Source of the DNA: Thysanoteuthis rhombus
Lineage: Eukaryota; Mollusca; Cephalopoda; Oegopsida; Thysanoteuthidae
DNA length: 64,000 nt
Reading direction: 5' to 3'
Assembly: GCA_963457665.1 (NCBI GenBank)
Contig: OY735209.1
Span: 62,233,475 to 62,297,474 of the forward strand
Part shown: positions 1-12,900 of the stretch, piece by piece
Position numbering within the stretch: position 1 is the first letter of the stretch
Layout: every line of letters begins with the position of its first letter
Position numbers and translations under genes: made by a program
The notes under the pieces: generated by a model
Databases searched by the model: none
Told to the model about the DNA's origin: nothing
What the model saw: only the letters and a program-made list of their open reading frames with translations

Positions 1-1846
1 GCATGCATGTTTGTACATCCATTTATATATGGGTATGTGTGTGCATATATACCTATATATACATGCATATGAATGTGTAGGTAGGTGTGTGTATGAATAT
101 ACATACATTATATGTACATAATATATATAAAAAAAACGGGGAATATATGCGTTATATGTACGTACACAAATACAAAAAAAAAAGGACTGAAATTATCTCC
201 CTTACACCCGTAATTAGAGGAACTTCTGTCAAACTGAAAAAATACTGATTAACTCTCCCTCGCCATTTCCCAAGAACACCTAAATAATGGAAGGAAATAC
301 TGCCCCTTACCATTCCAAAATGGCTACACATGAGGTCAGTAATGTCTTTGCTACTCTGTTGGTTCAAAATAACCTCTTAAAAAATGCTTCTATGACATCA
401 ATAATGAACATCAACATGATTATGATCTAGGGGATTCTCACACCTGAAAATAGACAGCAGAATGAGCAGATTCTGTCTCCATGTTTCAAAGGAGCTCACT
501 TGTCCCGACATTCCAAACCCTCCCCATTTATGACACCCACCTGAAGAAGGCTGCAGAGTACAAGGTAAGTTGTGTTCAAAAGATCAACCAAGATGAGTAC
601 AACAGCCTGAAAAAAATCTATGCATAAAAATTCAGGTATTTCCTGAGGTGATTTTTCAAAACAAAGTCTCAATTTTTAATTGTATAATTCTGGAAACATT
701 TTCCCTGTGAGAAACTTTGGTTGTATTCATGCTAACATTTCTTGAGCTTTTGCTTTAAAGAGAATAATAGACCATTTTATTTTTCTTGGTATCATTGATA
801 GTGACATGAATGACCAATCACTCCATTTCTTTTCAACAAATGTAAAGAAGTATTGTGTTTATATGTTACAGGGGGAAAAAGGCTCTGGTACATTTCTTTG
901 TTGGATGGGAATCCAATTTTTGGCAAAATTCTTTATCTGATCTGTATACATGGTCTGTCTGGAGAGTAGCCTGCCATTTAATAGTAATGAAAAAAAATAG
1001 CTTTTCTAGCGCAATAGTGCCTTTGCCCCCCCCCCAAGTATCCCCCCCTTTGTATCTTACACACTGAATTCAGCATCATTTCCACTCATCAAAAGAGTCT
1101 GCTAAGTCCTTTTTTTTTTTTTGGCGGGTGATCACCATCAGCCGCCTCATGTGTTCTCCTTATTCTTGTCCATGATGTTTGAACTGTGATGTTAGATTAA
1201 GGGAAAGCCAGAAGGTGCTGGGAGTCAAATCTGCTGTGTAAAGGGGCTTAGAGACCAGGGTAGAGTGATAGAATGTTTTGCTCAAAAAGTGTACATGAGA
1301 CATGAATAGCTCACTTGATCTTTGTGAATGCAACAGTCACACAGTATGACAGCTCACTCCATGGTGTCTCACTGCTAATAATAATAATCAGTTGGCTTAA
1401 TTTAATAAACAGTTGGCTTAATTTGACTCTTTGAGACACTTTAAAGTGAAAGATATTAACATTTGAAGAGTGAATTGAATATTTTTTTGCATCAAACTAA
1501 CTTGTTCTGTTTTGTGTAAAATCTTCACTCCCAAATTAATTTTATAATTTTTTTTTTTTTACATGTGTCGAACATCTCTATGAGTCACTTTGGGCGTCCC
1601 TTGTTAACTGATGTCCTATATTCTTTTTTTTTATCAATTCTCGTGATAGAAAGAAAAATATCTGCAGTTTCTTTTTTAGTGATCCCCCATATCTTTGGTT
1701 TACCTTTCAGTGATGCCCAGTAGACACATTATAATTCTGTCCTTATTTTCAAAGTGCTTTAGTATTGATATGTTCTGTAAGAAAATTTGTTCCTTGTAAA
1801 TAGTTTTTTTTTTTTCAATTTTATCTATTTTGTGTTGTTTTTCCAG
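1..1846. other. Non-coding, probable TTC14 intron or upstream region
   Basis: No exon is seen here, although about 100 N-terminal codons of TTC14 are still missing. Positions 1-130 are a degenerate TA/TG-rich simple repeat. Positions 545-568 resemble the arm of the hairpin at 62.1 kb (CCTGAAGAAGGCTGCAGAG against CCTGATGAAGGCTGTAGAG). A mariner relic lies at 1120-1390. The rest is AT-rich sequence without recognisable content. Confidence 0.5.
1120..1390 (-). pseudogene. Mariner-like transposase relic (C-terminal part)
   Basis: Minus-strand reading gives LTPSTFWLSLNLTSQFK, which fits the mariner block around the third catalytic Asp (consensus SPDLxPxDFWLFPxLKxxL). A shifted frame then gives MDKNKENT followed by a stop. 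The usual catalytic Asp position (PxDF) reads Thr (PSTF), and frame breaks are present, so the copy is dead. The same MDKxKENT stretch occurs in the relic near 52.1 kb, so the two copies belong to one subfamily. Family assignment is by motif only. Confidence 0.6.
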
Positions 1847-3981
1847 AGTCTTGAAAAGAAAGATGTTGTTATTGGAGTTGTAACCTCAGTCTTGGATGGA
1901 GGATTGGTGGTAACATTGTTGTGTTTGGACAATACCAAGGCTCGTGACATTGACCATCTCAAGATCACCGTGAGTTATATAGATATTGGAAATTTCACTT
2001 AGATTTAGCTGTTCAATTAGAGTGCAATAAAAATCATTTTAACCTATTTCGAAAAAAGACCTACTCTCATATATTTTTCCTATTTTTAGTATAAAAAGTT
2101 CAATTACATTTATTATTAATTTAATTCAGGTACTTATTACCATATTTGCTGACAATGAAGATGATATTTTTTTCCTGAAATAAGTCTTGAAAATTAACCC
2201 TGCAACCTACTGACCAAAGGTTGCTTTTTTTATAGGCCTATCCCATTTCTTAATTCTTCTTCAAAACCTTACATATCAAAATTGAGGTGTGTCCTTTCGG
2301 GCAGAGTGTCCTCAATGTCAAGAAATACACTAGCTATTTTTAGTTTAGTTTCAAAAACAATTTTTAATACATTTTTAGTCGAGCTTTATATTTCTTATAA
2401 TTGGTTGATATCTTAATTTTATTATAAACTCAAATGAGTTGTACTTAATGCATTATATAAAGTTATCAAAAGTAATTCATTGGCAATGTTTTTTTATTTT
2501 TTAGTAATAAGGCAGTTCTGTATTTTTTTATGAATGAGTTTGCAATGATTAACATTTCGGTATTTCACAATATTGTCATAGCTATTTTTTTATTTATTTG
2601 AAATACCTACTGTTTTTATGGCTTTGTTATCTCCATTCCATTCAATCTTTTTAGGCATTTTGTCCATGTAAAGAGCTACCCAGACATTATAATTATGCAA
2701 ATCCAATTGAAGCATTTCAAGTGAATGATAAAGTAAGGGGTAAGTAGTTATTTATTCTAATGTTATTGCATGATAATCCTAAAATGTTAAAGCCATTCTC
2801 ATTAATTTGTTGCTGATAAATTTATTCAAGAATCACTTTTCATTAAATCAGTCGTGATAAACATTGAGTAATTAATAATACATGTATGGTGTGTGGAATT
2901 TAAATCTGCCTCGTTTACATCAAAATGGATTTCCTGATCATCTCACTAAACTAACCTCTGTGGAGTAATTCTATTTCATCAAATCCACTTTCAACATAGC
3001 AGAAGCATAAATATTTTGTGAAGATAGCATTGAAATTCTATCTGTGAAAAATTTTTCCCTGAATAAACTTGAAAAAATAATTAAAGAGATTTTAGAATAG
3101 TTAGTCCAGTCAAATCTTATGTTTTTATTCAGCGTAAGTTGAAATTTCAAAAGATGAAAATTGTTGAGCAAATCTTCATAAATGAATCCTCTGTCATGAA
3201 GTTTCTCCTTGAAAATTGTACTTTACTCCCTCTCCCCGCCGATGGTTGTAGGCTTTATTTATAATTTCCAGAGAGTTACATGATTCTAGAAGCCAAAAAA
3301 AAACACATATTTAGGACTGGACAAAAAAAAATGTTTAAAATTTTGAAATATGGAAAGCTAAAATGGCTATTGTTATTGTAAGTTTTTTTTGCTGACCTAA
3401 CTAAAACTAAGCAAGAGCATATTGTTTAACAGCAAGTTGAAATTCTTATTCATTCTCATCTGTGGCTGCGAACAGGTTGAATACTTAACCTATTTATTCG
3501 AAAAAGTAATCTGCGCTTGCACAAAATGTTGTGCAAACATTCACTTGTCATAACACCCAATTGAATATGCTAGTTTCCTGTTTGCCTAAAGAGATACCAA
3601 TTTGCAAAAGAATTACACATTATCGCAAGACCAGTTATCTTGGGTGTATGGCTCTGGACTAACAGGTTACCTCATCCATAGCAGCAGACAGGTTTGATAC
3701 TCAAATAATGCAGCTTTGATGTTGCTCAGCTTTGACTGTAAATTTTTGTTAATTCATATGAAATCCTTTGTTCTTATGGTATCCCTTCTAATTTTTTCAG
3801 ATTAAAAAAAGCTGTTTTGTAAAAGGTTATCTTTTTATATAAATTGAAATGACTTTTTCTTGAAACTTCTTTTCTATTGTTTTCAGGAATAGTTCTTAGT
3901 GTTAATCGTGAAAATAAGAAGATTTTGATTTCTTTGCTTGACAAACACATAGATGGTGAAAATTCTCCTTATCTAAAACTG
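1847..3981 (+). CDS. TTC14: TTC14 exons encoding the S1 RNA-binding domain
   Basis: Three exons (1847-1969, phase 0 out; 2655-2739, phase 1 out; 3887-3981, phase 0 out) encode the S1 fold. It begins [17 protein letters not shown] and ends [22 protein letters not shown] followed by A-F-C-P-C matches the conserved DIxHLEITALCP segment of TTC14 across animals. S1 folds bind single-stranded RNA; whether this one does is inferred from the family. Introns of 685 and 1147 nt separate the exons and hold only AT-rich sequence, apart from the repeat fragment at 2135-2330. Confidence 0.9.
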
Positions 3982-6900
3982 GTGAGTCAATTTAAACTAT
4001 TATCATATGTGAACACAGGTTTTTAATATTATATTGTATTTCGGCCCATTTCAACTAATTTCTTTGTCTCTGTTGTGCTTTATTTTAATGTTTTGGCTGT
4101 TCTACCCTTCTACAGATTTTGGGTGTCTTGTATTTTGCTACCTGAAATTTTGTTCTGAGTGTTATGGCTTCCCACCACAACCTACCCATACCTCTGCCTT
4201 CAAGCTCTTAGAACTGTTCTTTTCTGACCCACACATAGAACCTGCAAGCTTTTTAGTTAACTTGGTGAATTTCACCTGCTCTCCTTTTTCCTGGGCCATG
4301 TTTTGGGAACCTCTATTTCATTGTATGTTTCTTTTTGATTTGTGACTTCCATATGCTATCAATATCTATGCTTGGCCTACTGTTACCTAAAAATGTTTCC
4401 AAGAGTTTGCAGGCTGAGGCACCTAAAATTACATGTGGAAGGGGAAGTCCCTGCCTCTCCAGAACATTGTTTTGTATTCAAAAATAAAATGAAATGAAAC
4501 ACCTCAACCTGCATTTAGTATTGAATTATTAGGTTACCAATTAATGTCTGAATTTTTTCAAACAAGTTGTAATCATTATATTTTGGTTCATTTGGCTTAA
4601 TTTCCCCATTTTTTTGCTATTTTCTGGTTGCTATACCCTACATTATTTTGGGGGTATCAGCTGTATTTTTATCTCTTTTTATACGTGAGTGCTGTCTGTA
4701 GTCTAATAATAAAAAACATGCATTTATTTTACACAACCACTATTCATATTTCAACATAATCTTTTCCTTGTCAATACACTTAACCCCAATGATCTTCCAT
4801 TAATCACATAGATCGAACATTATAAAGTAATATTTTTCAAAATTCTGTTAATAACAACATAGCAGGCTATGGTTTGATCGACCCATGTAACAACTACAAA
4901 TTTGTCTTCATTTTACATTTTAAAAATTTTTATGGATTTCAACATTTAATTTTTGTAAAGATTATATGGACTACTTTATATTGTGAAACTATTCATAAAC
5001 ATTCTAGGTGGTGTTTTTGTAAATTTGTTTTCTTTTTTTAACTGTATGTTACTTATTTCATGTATTTTTTCTTTGCCAGGGACTGATTACAGATGAAGAT
5101 GTACCAGTCCATTACAGGTTAGTTTTTTATATATATTTTTTTATATATGAATGTACACCAAGTGTTTTACAAAAGTCTCTTCATAACATGTATCTGGATT
5201 AACATGAACCATCCTGATCTATCTATGGTGATTGTTTATCATATCAGAAGAACCTAGATTTGAAATTTTAATTGACTTAAGATGATTGACTATTTATCCT
5301 GAAGATTATACTTGAAAAAAACATTTCATGGTATCATTTAAACAAGAATACATTTTCACATAAAATTCCTATTTTCTACTCCTGAGAGACCTGGGTAACT
5401 CAAATTCTAAGAGTTTGAAGGTTCTACATTTTATATCCACATATAAAATTATTTGAACTATTTCATCTTAACAAAAATAAGTTTAAAATTGATAAATATG
5501 ACTCTATATAAATGACCAAGATAATATTTTCATTTCCTCATTTTACTTTCAGGCATTTGAATTTTTTTCATAAGTTTTAACTTATTGATTTTCTTAATGT
5601 TAGATTTCATTTTTTTTCTTTTGTTGATATCAATTTTTTTGAAAATATTGCCTAACTGTGAGTATTTTTTCTTTATCCTAGACGTAAAGTTTATTACCGA
5701 GGTTTGACTTATGAAGAACTCCTTCATACTGTGATTGGCTTCAATAACTCTGGCAGTATTCCATATCTACTTCAGTTACTTAACCATCCTCATGATACAG
5801 GCTCAATAACAAGAAGTTTACACAAGTAAGTTCATCATTCACAAATTAACCCTCTTCACCTGCCATATTTAAGCTGAAAAGTGTTTGTATACAATGGGTT
5901 CTGTATTTGGAAATAGAGTGAGGCAAATAAGTATTCAACCTCTTTCAAAAACATAGTTTATCATTGATTGATGCTTTTTATAATTGTTGGATCTACCTGA
6001 AATGTATTAGCTTCGAAAATTCTACAAAAATGTATTAGCTTTCAAGATTCTACAAAAATGTATTAGCTTTCAAGATTCTACAAAAATGTATTAGCTTTCA
6101 AAATTCTACAAAAATGTATTAGCTTTCAAAATTCTACAAAAATGTATTAGCTTTCAAAATTCTACAAAAATGTATTAGCTTTCAAAATTCTACAAAAATG
6201 TATTAGCTTTCAAAATTCTACAAAAATGTATTAGCTTTCAAGATTCTACAAAAATGTATTAGCTTTCAAAATTCTACAAAAATGTATTAGCTTTCAAAAT
6301 TCTACAAAAATGTATTTGCTTTCAAAATTCTACAAAAATGTATTAGCTTTCAAAATTCTACAAAAATGTATTAGCTTTCAAAATTCTACAAAAATGTATT
6401 AGCTTTCAAAATTCTACAAAAATGTATTAGCTTTCAAAATTCTACAAAAATGTATTAGCTTTCAAAATTCTACAAAAATGTATTAGCTTTCAAAATTCTA
6501 CAAAAATGTATTAGCTTTCAAAATTCTACAAAAATGTATTAGCTTTCAAAATTCTACAAAAATGTATTAGCTTTCAAAATTCTACAAAAATGTATTAGCT
6601 TTCAAAATTCTACAAAAATGTATTAGCTTTCAAAATTCTACAAAAATGTATTAGCTTTCAAGATTCTACAAAAATGTATTAGCTTTCAAAATTCTACAAA
6701 AATGTATTAGCTTTCAAAATTCTACAAAAATGTATTAGCTTTCAAAATTCTACAAAAATGTATTTGCTTTCAAAATTCTACAAAAATGTATTAGCTTTCA
6801 AAATTCTACAAAAATGTATTAGCTTTCAAAATTCTACAAAAATGTATTAGCTTTCAAAATTCTACAAAAATGTATTAGCTTTCAAAATTCTACAAAAATG

Positions 6901-9900
6901 TATTAGCTTTCAAAATTCTACAAAAATGTATTAGCTTTCAAAATTCTACAAAAATGTATTAGCTTTCAAAATTCTACAAAAATATATTAGCTTTCAAAAT
7001 TCTACAAAAATGTATTAGCTTTCAAAATTCTACAAAAATGTATTAGCTTTCAAAATTCTACAAAAATGTATTAGCTTTCAAAATTCTACAAAAATGTATT
7101 AGCTTTCAAAATTCTACAAAAATGTATTAGCTTTCAAAATTCTACAAAAATGTATTAGCTTTCAAAATTCTACAAAAATGTATTAGCTTTCAAAATTCTA
7201 CAAAAATGTATTAGCTTTCAAGATTCTACAAAAATGTATTAGCTTTCAAAATTCTACAAAAATGTATTAGCTTTCAAAATTCTACAAAAATGTATTAGCT
7301 TTCAAAATTCTACAAAAATGTATTTGCTTTCAAAATTCTACAAAAATGTATTAGCTTTCAAAATTCTACAAAAATGTATTAGCTTTCAAAATTCTACAAA
7401 AATGTATTAGCTTTCAAAATTCTACAAAAATGTATTAGCTTTCAAAATTCTACAAAAATGTATTAGCTTTCAAAATTCTACAAAAATGTATTAGCTTTCA
7501 AAATTCTACAAAAATATATTAGCTTTCAAAATTCTACAAAAATGTATTAGCTTTCAAAATTCTACAAAAATGTATTAGCTTTCAAAATTCTACAAAAATG
7601 TATTAGCTTTCAAAATTCTACAAAAATGTATTAGCTTTCAAGATTCTACAAAAATGTATTAGCTTTCAAAATTCTACAAAAATGTATTAGCTTTCAAAAT
7701 TCTACAAAAATGTATTTGCTTTTGAATATGGTCAGAATATATTCCATTTATGACGTCACTGGTGTTTTCCACTGGAAAACATCTAAAGTAGAGTAAAAAA
7801 ATTTCTCAATATAATTCAATCAGATTGAGCTGAAGTCGAGTTACTTGGCCTCAATTCTGCCATTAATGTTTGGAGAAAGCCCAACCAAGCTTACAAGCAA
7901 AAGAATACTGTCCCAAAAATTCAACAGGGTGCTAATATAATGAATATGTTGCTTTTTGTCTAAAGGCACAGGACACCTTCACATCATCACATTGAGAGAA
8001 AGATTACAAAAAAACATTTGATTGTACAATATGATTAGAATTAGCTTATTGCATGAAAGAAAGGCAAGGTTATTGTGTTGCTACATTTGCAAAATTATTT
8101 TTATAAAAATTGGATTATTTTGCTATTAAACTGTTTACAGATCAAAAAATACTCTGTCCTTTACATAAACACCATAGGATTACATATTTAAAAGATGATG
8201 ATTAAAAATGAGATTCAGTTAAGATAAATCTGTCAAAATGCTTAGTTATCAGTTCAATCATTTTAAGTATTCTATATTGTATTTTGCACCTCCTTTTTAA
8301 ATGCTGCAGAAGTATAATTGTTTCAAAACAAGTTTCTAATTATTATTTCAGGTTTTCTCTTCCGGAAACAGAGTATGCGGAAGCCCTCCGTTTAGCACAG
8401 TCACGACGAGTCGCTAATAAAAAGTAAGAGTCCATTTTCCCCCCTAATATTTGTGCATAATGTTATGATAAGCAACGTGTAAAATATGCAATTAATTTCC
8501 CTCATCAATTGATAAATTTTATCAATTTACTTTGCTTATTTTGTATGAATAATTTTGTAATGTTCTGAACTCTGTAGTCTGAATATAATTGACTAGCATA
8601 TTCCTATCCGAGTTAATATGTCTATGTTAGAAATATAATATTAATACCAAGCTGTTTGAATTAGAACCATCTAACCGAGATATCTTTCAAGAGATTTCTT
8701 TCTACTAAGAAAAAATAAAAAAAATAAAAAATCTCCCTGTCACCAAATAAAGAGTTGCCATTCATTGCAAAATTCTATGTACATACCTTGTATAATTTTC
8801 AGAAATAGATCTTGAATTTAATTTAGTATTTTGTTCAGTTGTTTTTTAAATTTAGTTAATGATATTAAAGTTGCAAGTTTTTCATTGTATTAAACTTTTT
8901 TAGTTGAAATGTTTTCATCAGATATGTATGATTTTCTTTATGGGAATCATTCAGGGCTGGCCCTAGGGTTCCTGGTACCCTGGGCAAGCTAAACTATGGC
9001 GATCCATAATTTATTGATATCTTATATATTTATTTGTTTTATGGCGAGAAAAATAAATATATAATATATATAAGCACTATTCTATACTGATTGATACTAA
9101 ATATCAATAATTTAACTAACAATGCATTAATTAAATCATTTCGTTGTTGGTCATGAGGATAAAGGGAAGAGAAGGGCAATCTTCCCTCTCTCTTGAATAT
9201 CTGTAGAAAATTTAATACACTGAATAAAATGATGCAGCCTGTATGCATGATAGTTAGCCAGACCAATATGAAAACTGAAGAAACTTATGTTGACAGTTTT
9301 GGTTGATGGTTTCTAACATGTTAATAAGTAATAAAAGGACAAATTATAATAAAGTAGATGAAAAACAATGATAAATCTAGACCTGTTTTTAATGTGAAAG
9401 ATGAGCCCATTTCTTCTTAATTTTCTAATCTAATCTTGGTTCCATTGAAAAACAATGCCACAACTGTGGATGACCAAAAATGACAAAACTTTATATTACC
9501 CATAATGACAAAAGTATATTCCCAACATTAAAACATCATCACATGATTGACAACACTTGAGTATTTAAAAATAATTATCAATAAAAAATTTTTAAAAGCC
9601 ATTTCCTTTCATTTCATATAAGTAATGAATTTTAGTCCTTAATTTTTTCAAAAGTTCGGTTTTAAATTTGTTTTATTTCAGTGATATTCTGTCAACAATC
9701 CAAAATATATATTTACTCTGTTTATTTCAGTGTGGCTGAGGGCATCTCTTTATTCAAGAGAAACCAGGGAATAGAAGCAATGCAAATGTTCAACAAGGCT
9801 CTCCAAATTGATCCTGGAAATGTTGAGGCTCTTGTAGCACGTGGAGCTCTGTAAGTTTCTATTTCATACATGTCCTTGTGGCAGGCTAAGTAGATGATTT

Positions 9901-12900
9901 TATGAATGCTTCATAATTGTTATTAATATAACATGTCTATATAACAATGGTGGGTTTTTTTTAATACTTCATGCCTACATTTATGTCGCCCATGGTTACC
10001 ATCAATTCAAAGTTTTTCCCCCCCCAGTTCAATTGGTAAAAAAAATTACTTTTCTCCACTGACATTCCTCTTTTAACTCTTTAAAATCTACTTATATAAG
10101 GAACAGGTTGTTTTTTTCTGTTTTTTTTTCCATAACAATGGACTCTTCCACTTAAAGGTTACTGACTTTCTCTTTTACCCACCATTTGAAAGAATGGACT
10201 CTTGCACTTAATCGAGTTCAGTAGTTTTTTGTTTTTGTTTTTGTTTTCATTATCTCATAGAAATTCGAAAATATCCATGAACTTTTTCACGAACAGCTAG
10301 TTTGAATATAATGAAATAATTTCACTTTATATAAACTTGTATAAATCTCTATATCTGCCATTTTTACTTCTACTTCATGTAATGAAATCATTGATTTTAT
10401 TTTTTCTCTAGCTATGCCAACAGTGAGAGCTATAAGAGAGCAATTGAAGATTTTGAAGATGCTTTTGCTTCAAATCCCCGTCATCAAAATGCCCGCAAAT
10501 ATCTTTGTCAGACACTTGTGGCACAAGGAAAAATGTAAGTTAGAAATATTTCTCTGAAACTTGGGATTTGTATGCATTTTGAAATTACAAATTGACCCAT
10601 TAGTCAGTGCAGCATAAGATTCAGCTCTACAATATATTTTCTTTATAATTACTCACCTGAAACCCATCTTTGCTGAGCATTAAGCCTAATGTCAAATCAC
10701 TTCCTTTGTATTGAATTAATATGATAATTATTTGCAACTAAATAAATAAGGGGAAACTTCTCTGACTAGTATTTTTCTAGATGAAAATGCGCAGCTGATG
10801 ATGTCTACTTGTATCCAAACAAAAGAAGCTGACATTTTAATTCTTCACATGGAAGAACTTTAAAAAGAAGAGCAAATTGTTGTAGCATTAAGGTTCAAGA
10901 AAAGTCAGGTAGTGCTCATGCAGAAGCTGAAAAAAAAAATACCCACAAGGATCAGAACAAATTGAAAAAAGTTCATTGACTTTTCTTGGAATTCTCATTT
11001 TGATGTGAACAAATTTTTTCCCCCAAATGATTTAAAATAGGTGAAAAAATTGATGGTTAAAATGAAAGCTACTCTCAAAATGTGAATAATTCTAAATTTC
11101 GCTTTTTAATTTGCTTTTTAGAATGAGTATCATTGTTATTTATTTATATTTGTGCAATATTTAATTAATTTTGGTCACTGCATTATTCAATCTGTTTGCT
11201 GCCATGTGTGGGTCTTTCTCATTGAAAATTGATGAAAATAGAAAGTTTTCAGTACATCTTTGAAATGCTTTTATCTACATACAAGGTGACTAATATGTAC
11301 AACACAATATCTAATAAGTGTAGTATATATTATTTTAACACAAATCAAATAATATTTACTTTGGAATATGTGGTCCTATTGCTTTGGAGGACCCAGTGTT
11401 ACACATGCAAAAAATGACTTTTTTCGGTCGTCACTGGTACTGCTTTGTTTCATCGCACAATCCTGTTTTAATTAAAGTTTTCTAAATAGTGATGCGGTGT
11501 AAAATTTCCATTTTCTGTTTTCAAATATTTTTAATATATCTTAACATCAAACAATTTTATTTATTTACTTTTTGTTTATATTTTAAAATTTTGTTATCAA
11601 ATAGACTAATGGACCTTTCCTTTCCCATAAGAATTTCAATTTTGAAATATATGTACGGAAATAAGTTTTGTTTTATCACTGCAATCATAAACTTTCATCA
11701 TCCCACAAAATTTCAAAGTTGTTGGAGAATGATAGTTTATGATTGTAGTTGTAAAAAACTTATTCTGTATGTATATTTGAAAAAAAAAAAATTGAAATTC
11801 ATATGGGAAATGCAAGGTTGGTTAGTCTTTTCAATTTCAAAATTTAAAAAAACTATACGAATCATAAATGTATATAACTGTTTTTTAGCATATATGAAAA
11901 ATAATTTATGCTGTTCCCTTAAACTGAATTCACGCAGCTCTTTTCCCAAAAATTTAATTTAATCAAACAAAGATGCCATAATCAAAATTAGTTTAAGTGA
12001 AACAGATGAAATGTAGAATTCAGACTCCTTTAACAACATGGATAGAATATTGTGTAGAAATAGTATCACAAAATTGAGAAAACTTTAATCGGAACAAGGA
12101 TTGTATAAATAAATAAATCACTGCCCGTGACAATGGAAAAGATTTTATGATGGATCATAATTGGGTACTTGTTAACTGATATTGTCCTGAATATCTGATA
12201 AATGTAATATATACATAAATACGTGTAAGAAGAAAAGATGAATAACACACTGTCATAAGATGAGTTATCTCGTCAGTGGCAGTGGACTGACGACTTGTTA
12301 AAACAAGTTGTATTGTGCATGGCAGCGAACAGGTTAAAGCTTCTATGGAAACCTGACAAATGCAAATACTGATTCTTCACAAATTTTCCTACTAAAATGT
12401 TTCTTTGGATGTTTCTTATTGCAGCCTTGAAGATCAACGCAATTTGTCTGATGCGAAGGGTTATTACAAAAGAGCTCTACATATTGATCCACATTATGAA
12501 GAAGCTGGTCGTTATCTTCATTACATCAGCTACAGCAACAAAGTAAATATAGCTTAATGTAAATCTTTATTGTATGATGGAAGTAATTGTTTATATATAG
12601 ATATTATTGTGGTTGTATCAAGTTCTCACATTTACCATCTTGTCTGTGACTCTATTCTATGTTTTGAATTTCAATCATATATGAACAGACACACAAGTTA
12701 CAAGCTGTCAAAGCTACAAAGTGCACATAATCTTGGCACCCTTGAAAAAGAATTAAAAAAGAGTGATAGAGTTTAAAAAATCTAAAATATCTGCAAGTTT
12801 TCAAAAAAAAAGTGTCTGATAAGCATGGCATATATACATTTCGGCCAGATCTAGCAAGAAAAAAAAAATGGCTGATTTGGCAACTTTATTTTTAGCTGAT

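Noticed and set aside
540-575. Possible upstream TTC14 exon ending at GAGTACAAG|gtaagt
   Set aside because: The frame is short, is broken by stops just upstream, and the sequence matches the arm of the hairpin repeat at 62.1 kb, so the donor-like site is probably part of a repeat.
4034-4345. 103-codon open frame inside a TTC14 intron
   Set aside because: Phe/Leu/Cys-rich composition, no motif, and it lies between well-supported exons.
6001-7724. CRISPR-like array
   Set aside because: Units are contiguous without spacers; it is a minisatellite in an animal intron.
11489-11962. 157-codon open frame
   Set aside because: Lies wholly inside the foldback element, has AT-driven Ile/Phe/Leu/Tyr composition and no family signature.
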